From: an uncultured Lachnospiraceae bacterium
Lineage (GTDB): Bacteria > Bacillota > Clostridia > Lachnospirales > Lachnospiraceae
Direction of reading: 5' to 3'
Assembly (NCBI GenBank): GCA_910588755.1
Contig: CAJUQZ010000071.1
Coordinates: 1-19,417, forward strand
Length of the DNA: 19,417 bases
Positions 14,844 through 19,417 of the stretch are shown here, in pieces (the first letter of the stretch is position 1; every line of letters begins with the position of its first letter). The notes under the pieces are model-generated. The model had not been told where the DNA came from. It saw only the letters and a program-made list of their open reading frames with translations, and ran no database searches. The position numbers were made by a program, and so were the translations under genes.

Positions 14844-16790
14844 ATGAATTATATTATAGGGATGATTGGTGATGTTCTCGGTTGGATGATGTATTTTTGT
14901 TATCATATTCTGCCAAATTACTTTGTCGCCATTATTCTTTTTACCTTTGGAACGAAGATTGTACTCCTGCCTGTGTCATTATGGGTTCAGAAAAATTCCA
15001 TTAAAATGGTAAAAATGCAGCCGGAGATGAATTTTATCAAGGCAAAGTACTATGGAAATGGCGAGAAGATTTCAGAGGAGCAGTATGAGCTGTATAAGAG
15101 AGAGCACTATCAGCCGCTTGCGGACCTGATTCCCCTGGCGCTGCAGCTGATTCTGCTGATGGGGGTGATCGACGTGATCAATCATCCCGAGGAGCATATC
15201 TTTCGCGGAAATCCAGGTGTGCTTGACACGATGCTCGGAAGCCTTGATCTGTCGTCTGTTCCCGCAGAGGTTGGAGGAATCGCGTTTCTGGTTCCTCTGG
15301 CCGCTGCGTTTTCTGCGTGGTTTATGTGCTATATACAAAATAAAATCAATGTCCTTCAATCTGAGCAGGGCAAATTGAATCAGTTGGGAACCATGATTTT
15401 ATCGATCGGACTGTCGCTTTATCTTGGCTTTTTTGTCAAGACAGGCGTTGGTATCTACTGGACATTCAGCAATCTCTTTTCTGTACTGCAGCTGTATTTC
15501 CTTAATATCATTATGAATCCCAAAAAGTACATTGACTACGAGGCGTTGGAAAAGAGCCGGGAGGAGCTGCGGGCGGCAAGCGCTTTTGAGCGGCAGAACA
15601 AAAAGAAGCTGTTTGAAAAAGATCCGTATAAGAAGAAGGAAAGAGCTGATTATAAGCGCTTTTTTAAAGACTATGAGATGCAGCTGGTATTTTATTCGGA
15701 GAAAAACGGTTTTTATAAATATTTTCAGAACATTATCGAGACACTTCTGGAAAAGTCAGATGTAATCATTAACTACATTACAAGTGATCCCAATGACAAG
15801 GTTTTTGAGATGGAAAGCGAGCGGTTCAAGCCGTATTATATCGGTGAGAACAAGCTGATTGTGCTGATGATGAAGATGGAGGCGGATATCGTCGTGATGA
15901 CGACGCCGGATCTGGAAAGCTTTCATATCAAGCGTTCCCTGGTGCGCAAGGACAACGAATATATCTATGTGCCGCATGATGTGAACAGTCCAAACCTCAC
16001 CTTCCGCAAGGAGGCGCTGGATCATTTTGATACGATCTTTTCCTCCGGGCCGCTGTGCACGAAAGAGATCAGAAAGCGCGAGGAATTGTACAAGCTGCCG
16101 GAAAAGAAGATCATTGAGTGGGGTTCGAGTGTCATTGACAATATGATTCAATCTTATTATAATGTGATGAATAGGGGTGAAAAGGCGGTCAGACAGATTT
16201 TGATTGCCCCTTCATGGCAGAAGGACAATATTCTGTCGTCCTGTATCGAGGAAATACTGGAGAATCTGCAGGGACATGGCTATCGCATTATCGTAAGACC
16301 ACATCCGCAGTTTGTACGCCATGAGGAGGAACGGCTGAATCATCTGCGGGATAAATTTCATATGGACGAGCGTGACGATATGGAGCTGCAGACAGATTTT
16401 TCCTCGAACAGTACAGTCTATGAGGCGGATGTCGTGATCACGGACTGGTCCAGTATTGCTTTTGAGTACTCCTTTGCGACATTGAAGCCATCGCTTTTTA
16501 TCAATACGCCGATGAAGATTATGAACGAGGATTACGAGGAGCTTGGCATCATACCGATTGACATAGAGCTTCGCAGCAGGATTGGCAGAAGTGTTGACAC
16601 AGACCAGCTTGCGACGCTTCCGCAGGTTGTGGAGGAGCTTTTGAACAACAGTGCGTTTTCAAAAGAATCGCTCGAAAAGATTCGGAACGAGTATATTTAT
16701 CAGATTGGGCAAAGCGGGGAAGTCGGAGCGGCTTATATAATGGAGCGGCTTGCCTATTTTAAAAAGAAACACGAGGAAGAGGATGATTGA
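14844..16790 (+). CDS. YidC/Oxa1-like membrane domain fused to CDP-glycerol glycerophosphotransferase-like domain
   Basis: This encodes 648 residues with two domains. Residues 1 to about 235 resemble the YidC/Oxa1 core, with five hydrophobic segments and the TM motif LLPVSLWVQKNSIKMVKMQP. The Arg conserved in the insertase groove appears as Lys38 (GTKIVLLP). A charged linker (about 230-275, rich in Lys/Glu) leads to a GT-B type domain of the TagB/TagF family (about 280-640). Landmarks there are PHDVNSP (377-383), IAPSWQKDN, VRPHP (484-488) and TDWSSIAFEYSF (533-544). These enzymes move polyol-phosphate from a CDP-alcohol onto a teichoic-acid-type acceptor at the inner membrane face. The YidC-like part may anchor the enzyme or handle lipid-linked acceptor; this is inference. 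It is followed after 27 bases by the AEP transaminase gene. A GGAG lies about 10 bases before the ATG. Confidence 0.85.
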   Translation: MNYIIGMIGDVLGWMMYFCYHILPNYFVAIILFTFGTKIVLLPVSLWVQKNSIKMVKMQPEMNFIKAKYYGNGEKISEEQYELYKREHYQPLADLIPLALQLILLMGVIDVINHPEEHIFRGNPGVLDTMLGSLDLSSVPAEVGGIAFLVPLAAAFSAWFMCYIQNKINVLQSEQGKLNQLGTMILSIGLSLYLGFFVKTGVGIYWTFSNLFSVLQLYFLNIIMNPKKYIDYEALEKSREELRAASAFERQNKKKLFEKDPYKKKERADYKRFFKDYEMQLVFYSEKNGFYKYFQNIIETLLEKSDVIINYITSDPNDKVFEMESERFKPYYIGENKLIVLMMKMEADIVVMTTPDLESFHIKRSLVRKDNEYIYVPHDVNSPNLTFRKEALDHFDTIFSSGPLCTKEIRKREELYKLPEKKIIEWGSSVIDNMIQSYYNVMNRGEKAVRQILIAPSWQKDNILSSCIEEILENLQGHGYRIIVRPHPQFVRHEEERLNHLRDKFHMDERDDMELQTDFSSNSTVYEADVVITDWSSIAFEYSFATLKPSLFINTPMKIMNEDYEELGIIPIDIELRSRIGRSVDTDQLATLPQVVEELLNNSAFSKESLEKIRNEYIYQIGQSGEVGAAYIMERLAYFKKKHEEEDD

Positions 16791-16817
16791 ATAGCGGAAT
16801 CATGGAGGTTGACGGAT

Positions 16818-17948
16818 ATGAAAATCAAGCGGAATATATTATTGAATCCCGGGCCGGCGACGACGACGGACACGGTAAAAATGGCGCAGGTGGTGCCGGA
16901 CATCTGTCCCAGGGAAAAAGAGTTTGCGTCTATGATGAAAAAGATGCGCGAGGACCTGGTGCGCATTGTCCACGGCGATTTATCCAGGTACACATCGGTT
17001 TTGTTCTGCGGTTCCGGCACGATCAATATTGATATCTGCTTAAATTCCCTGCTGCCAGCGGGGAAAAAAGTGCTTGTGGTCAACAATGGCGCCTACAGTA
17101 CCAGGGCGGCCGAAATCTGTGAATACTATGGTTTGCCGTTTATTGACCTGAAATTTCCTGTAGATGAGCAGCCGGATCTGGATACAATAGAGCGGACATT
17201 GCAGGAGCATCCGGATATCGCGCTTGTTCACACAACACATAACGAAACCGGAACAGGGATTCTCAATCCGATTCGGGAGATCGGTGCGCTTGTTCATCGT
17301 TATGGTGCGGTGTTTACCGTGGATACGACTTCCACGTATGCGATGCGCCCCATTGATATCGAGAAAGACAATATTGATTTCTGTATGGCGTCTGCCCAGA
17401 AGGGGCTTATGGCGATGACAGGGCTTTCGTTTATCGTAGGAAATACAGAGATTATTAAAAAGTCAGCGGACTATCCGAAGCGTTCCTATTATTGTAATCT
17501 ATACCTGCAGTACCACTTCTTTGAGACAACGGGGGAGATGCATTTCACGCCGCCGGTGCAGACCATCTATGCGGTCAGACAGGCGCTTGACGAGTATTTT
17601 GCGGAGGGCGAGGAAGCAAAGTGGCAGCGGCATCTGAGTGTGTTTGAGGCGATTCATGCAGGGCTTGAACGCCTGGGATTTCAGGATTTGATCAGAAGGG
17701 AGCTGCAGGCGGGGCTTGTCGTTTCGGTGAAATATCCTGATGATACAAACTGGGATTTTGAGAAAGTGCATGACTATTGTTACGAGCGTGGGTTTACAAT
17801 CTATCCGGGAAAGGTGTCAACGCAGAGCACATTCCGGCTCTGTGCGCTAGGGGCGATTACGGCAAAAGATATCGAGGATTTCTTTGGTGTCCTAAAGGAG
17901 GCGCTTCAAGTGTACAGTATTAAGATACCAGTTTCGTATGAAAAATAA
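16818..17948 (+). CDS. phnW: 2-aminoethylphosphonate--pyruvate transaminase-like (PhnW)
   Basis: This encodes 376 residues of a class V, fold type I PLP aminotransferase. NILLNPGPATTTDTVK at the N-terminus, FCGSGTINID for cofactor phosphate, D169 in VDTTSTY, K195 in SAQKGLMAMTG for the Schiff base and R340 in FRLCALG match the positions of D168, K194 and R340 that I recall for the Salmonella AEP transaminase. The reaction interconverts AEP plus pyruvate and phosphonoacetaldehyde plus alanine. Next to PEP mutase it probably runs in the biosynthetic direction. A TTG at 16809 is in frame but abuts GGAGG (16804-16808); the ATG at 16818 has that site 9 bases upstream, so it is chosen. A related transaminase acting on another phosphonate, such as phosphonopyruvate, cannot be excluded. 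Confidence 0.85.
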   Translation: MKIKRNILLNPGPATTTDTVKMAQVVPDICPREKEFASMMKKMREDLVRIVHGDLSRYTSVLFCGSGTINIDICLNSLLPAGKKVLVVNNGAYSTRAAEICEYYGLPFIDLKFPVDEQPDLDTIERTLQEHPDIALVHTTHNETGTGILNPIREIGALVHRYGAVFTVDTTSTYAMRPIDIEKDNIDFCMASAQKGLMAMTGLSFIVGNTEIIKKSADYPKRSYYCNLYLQYHFFETTGEMHFTPPVQTIYAVRQALDEYFAEGEEAKWQRHLSVFEAIHAGLERLGFQDLIRRELQAGLVVSVKYPDDTNWDFEKVHDYCYERGFTIYPGKVSTQSTFRLCALGAITAKDIEDFFGVLKEALQVYSIKIPVSYEK

Positions 17949-17996
17949 ATTTTCTGTTGGCAGATATTTTTACCTCGGAAAGGTTAGGTGCGGGAG

Positions 17997-19292
17997 ATGA
18001 AAAAAGTATATACCTGTTTCTGCACGGATGTGATCCATGAGGGACATTTGAATATTCTTCGAAGGGCGAATCAATATGGGGAGGTTACGGTTGGAATCTT
18101 AAGCGATGCGGCAATGATAAAATTCAATCGTTTTCCGACAATCTCCTTTGACGAGCGTAGAAAGATTGTACAGGATACAGGACTTGTACAATCGGTGGTT
18201 GTTCAAAATGAAATCATGTACGATAAAGTGCTTGCCGAGATCAAACCAGATTATGTGATTCATGGGGATAACTGGTGCGAAGGGCCGGAGCGCGCGATTC
18301 GTCAAAACGTCATTGACAATTTGACAAAGTATGGCGGCGAGCTGATTGAGATTGGCTATACCTACAATGAGAATGTGAAAAAAATTGATGACAATATTAG
18401 GGAAAAGCTTGCTATGCCAGAGTATAGACGCAAGCGTCTGCGTCAGCTGATTCAGTTGTGTCCTGTGGTGAAAACGATCGAGGTTCACAGCGGATTGACT
18501 GGCCTGATTGCAGAGAAGACAATTGTGGAGCACAACGGGGAGCTTGACCAGTTTGATGCGATGTGGCTTTCAAGTCTGTGCGATTCCACGGCAAAAGGAA
18601 AGCCAGACATCGAACTTGTCGATATGTCATCGAGAATGCGCACAATTGATGATGTGATGGAGGTTACAACAAAACCAATTATTCTGGACGGTGATACAGG
18701 CGGACTGGTGGAGCATTTTGTATACAATGTGCGCACACTGGAGCGGCTGGGTGTGTCTGCCGTCATCATTGAGGATAAGACTGGGTTAAAGAAAAATTCC
18801 CTCTTTGGGACAGAGGTGGTGCAGACACAGGATTCCATCGAAAATTTCTGCGAGAAGATACGTGCCGGAAAGAATGCGCAGCGGACAGAGGAATTTATGA
18901 TTATCGCACGCATTGAGAGTCTGATTCTGGAAAAAGGGCAGGAGGATGCGCTGAAACGGGCATTTGCGTACGTAAATGCCGGCGCAGATGCGATAATGAT
19001 TCATTCTAGAAGGAAAGAGCCTGATGAGATTTTTGAATTTTGTGACAGATTTCGGTGCGAAAATAAGGATACGCCAATCGTCGTCGTGCCGACTTCCTTT
19101 AACAGTGTCACGGAAGCAGAGCTTGCGCAGCATGGCGTCAACATTGTAATCTATGCGAACCAGCTGACGAGAAGTGCGTTTCCGGCGATGCAGAGCACGG
19201 CTGTTGAGATCCTGAAAAACCACAGGGCTTTGGAGGTGGATTCAAAGCTGATGCCGTTTAAGGAGATCATTACACTGATCAACGATATGTGA
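17997..19292 (+). CDS. pepM: Cytidylyltransferase-like domain fused to phosphoenolpyruvate mutase
   Basis: This encodes 431 residues. Residues 1 to about 140 are a TagD-type nucleotidyltransferase domain (MKKVYTCFCTDVIHEGHLNI with the HEGH motif; VIHGDNW). Its usual RTxGISST-type motif is replaced by GYTYNENVKK at 120-129, so the activity may be lost. Residues about 150-431 are a PEP mutase/isocitrate-lyase barrel: EVHSGLTGLIAE, ILDGDTGG with metal-site aspartates and the mutase signature EDKTGLKKNS at 259-268. PEP mutase isomerises PEP to phosphonopyruvate, the entry step of nearly all natural phosphonates. The signature's N-S pair argues for mutase rather than lyase. A GTG at 17988 is in frame, but ATG 17997 gives the family start MKKVY, with AGGTG 6 bases upstream. 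No phosphonopyruvate decarboxylase gene lies in the window. Confidence 0.9.
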   Translation: MKKVYTCFCTDVIHEGHLNILRRANQYGEVTVGILSDAAMIKFNRFPTISFDERRKIVQDTGLVQSVVVQNEIMYDKVLAEIKPDYVIHGDNWCEGPERAIRQNVIDNLTKYGGELIEIGYTYNENVKKIDDNIREKLAMPEYRRKRLRQLIQLCPVVKTIEVHSGLTGLIAEKTIVEHNGELDQFDAMWLSSLCDSTAKGKPDIELVDMSSRMRTIDDVMEVTTKPIILDGDTGGLVEHFVYNVRTLERLGVSAVIIEDKTGLKKNSLFGTEVVQTQDSIENFCEKIRAGKNAQRTEEFMIIARIESLILEKGQEDALKRAFAYVNAGADAIMIHSRRKEPDEIFEFCDRFRCENKDTPIVVVPTSFNSVTEAELAQHGVNIVIYANQLTRSAFPAMQSTAVEILKNHRALEVDSKLMPFKEIITLINDM

Positions 19293-19366
19293 TGGATTGC
19301 GGCGCGGCCGTGGAAATTTATGAGTACGGATTACTGTTCTGTAGAAAACAGCAGGAACGAGGTTAT

Positions 19367-19417
19367 ATGAACAAAGAAATCGGAATTATCATGGCGGCGG
19401 GGCTTGGCACACGGATG
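19367..19417 (+). CDS. Nucleotidyltransferase, 5' end only (CTP:phosphocholine/AEP cytidylyltransferase type)
   Basis: Seventeen codons are visible before the window ends: MNKEIGIIMAAGLGTRM. The IIMAAGLGTRM segment is the nucleotide-binding signature of the sugar-nucleotidyltransferase superfamily (GlmU, LicC, PntC). Beside phnW and pepM the best guess is an AEP (PntC-type) or phosphocholine-type cytidylyltransferase, but the visible part cannot fix the substrate. GAGG (19359-19362) lies 4 bases and AGGA 10 bases before the ATG. The frame stays open 25 codons upstream to an ATG at 19292 that overlaps the pepM stop; that extension does not look like the family, so 19367 is preferred. Confidence 0.7.
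   Translation, partial: MNKEIGIIMAAGLGTRM

Noticed and set aside
16787..17032. Plus-strand 81-codon open frame across the YidC-fusion/phnW junction
   Set aside because: It overlaps the start of phnW in another frame and has no family features.
19342..19356. CTGTT/AACAG hairpin before the last gene as a riboswitch or attenuator
   Set aside because: The stem has 5 bp, there is no conserved aptamer-like sequence and the leader is only about 70 bases long.

Overview
The window looks like a chromosomal segment from a Gram-positive anaerobe of the Clostridia, most likely Lachnospiraceae. The reasons are the gene order yceD-rpmF-plsX-acpP-rnc-smc-ftsY, the form of the L32 protein (starting MSICPKNK), neighbouring PFL/UPF0210 and YitT genes, and strong AGGAGG-type ribosome sites with sigma-A promoters. 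This taxonomic call is an inference from gene content.

Layout. Positions 1-543 hold the 3' end of a UPF0210 (PFL family) gene. It converges on a minus-strand tmcAL/ylbM-type gene (552-1946) that has its own extended -10 promoter. A divergent, perfect-consensus sigma-A promoter (2128-2156) starts the housekeeping run: yceD (DUF177), rpmF, a terminator plus new promoter, plsX, acpP, rnc, smc and ftsY. Ribosome assembly, lipid synthesis, RNA processing, chromosome condensation and SRP targeting are therefore linked in one directon. An ACT-domain threonine ammonia-lyase and a YitT membrane protein follow within 10-25 bp gaps.

From about 12.2 kb the content changes to a cell-envelope locus, all on the plus strand: an AT-rich polytopic sulfatase/phosphoglycerol-transferase-like gene split by a one-base frameshift at a T6 run; a small secreted or membrane protein with a YIDPS motif; a fusion of a YidC/Oxa1-like membrane domain to a CDP-glycerol glycerophosphotransferase-like (TagB/TagF type) domain; a 2-aminoethylphosphonate (AEP) transaminase; a cytidylyltransferase-PEP mutase fusion; and the first 17 codons of a sugar-nucleotidyltransferase-type enzyme cut off by the window end.

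Working model. PEP mutase makes the C-P bond. A decarboxylase, not seen here, would make phosphonoacetaldehyde, and the transaminase would give AEP. The nucleotidyltransferase could activate AEP as CDP-AEP, and a membrane-bound CDP-alcohol-type transferase (the YidC fusion) could place a phospho- or phosphono-group on a surface polymer, with the sulfatase-fold enzyme acting on the outer face. The individual family calls are well supported by motifs. The coupling into one surface-phosphonate system is inference from gene order.

Other oddities: an FtsY whose acidic region is at the C-terminus, with five 15-bp tandem repeats and a basic/aromatic end; a PEP-mutase partner domain that keeps HxGH but has lost the ISST motif; and the possible phase-variable T6 tract. 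No tRNA, rRNA, CRISPR array, insertion sequence or integrase was seen. No gene-free stretch exceeds 300 bases.
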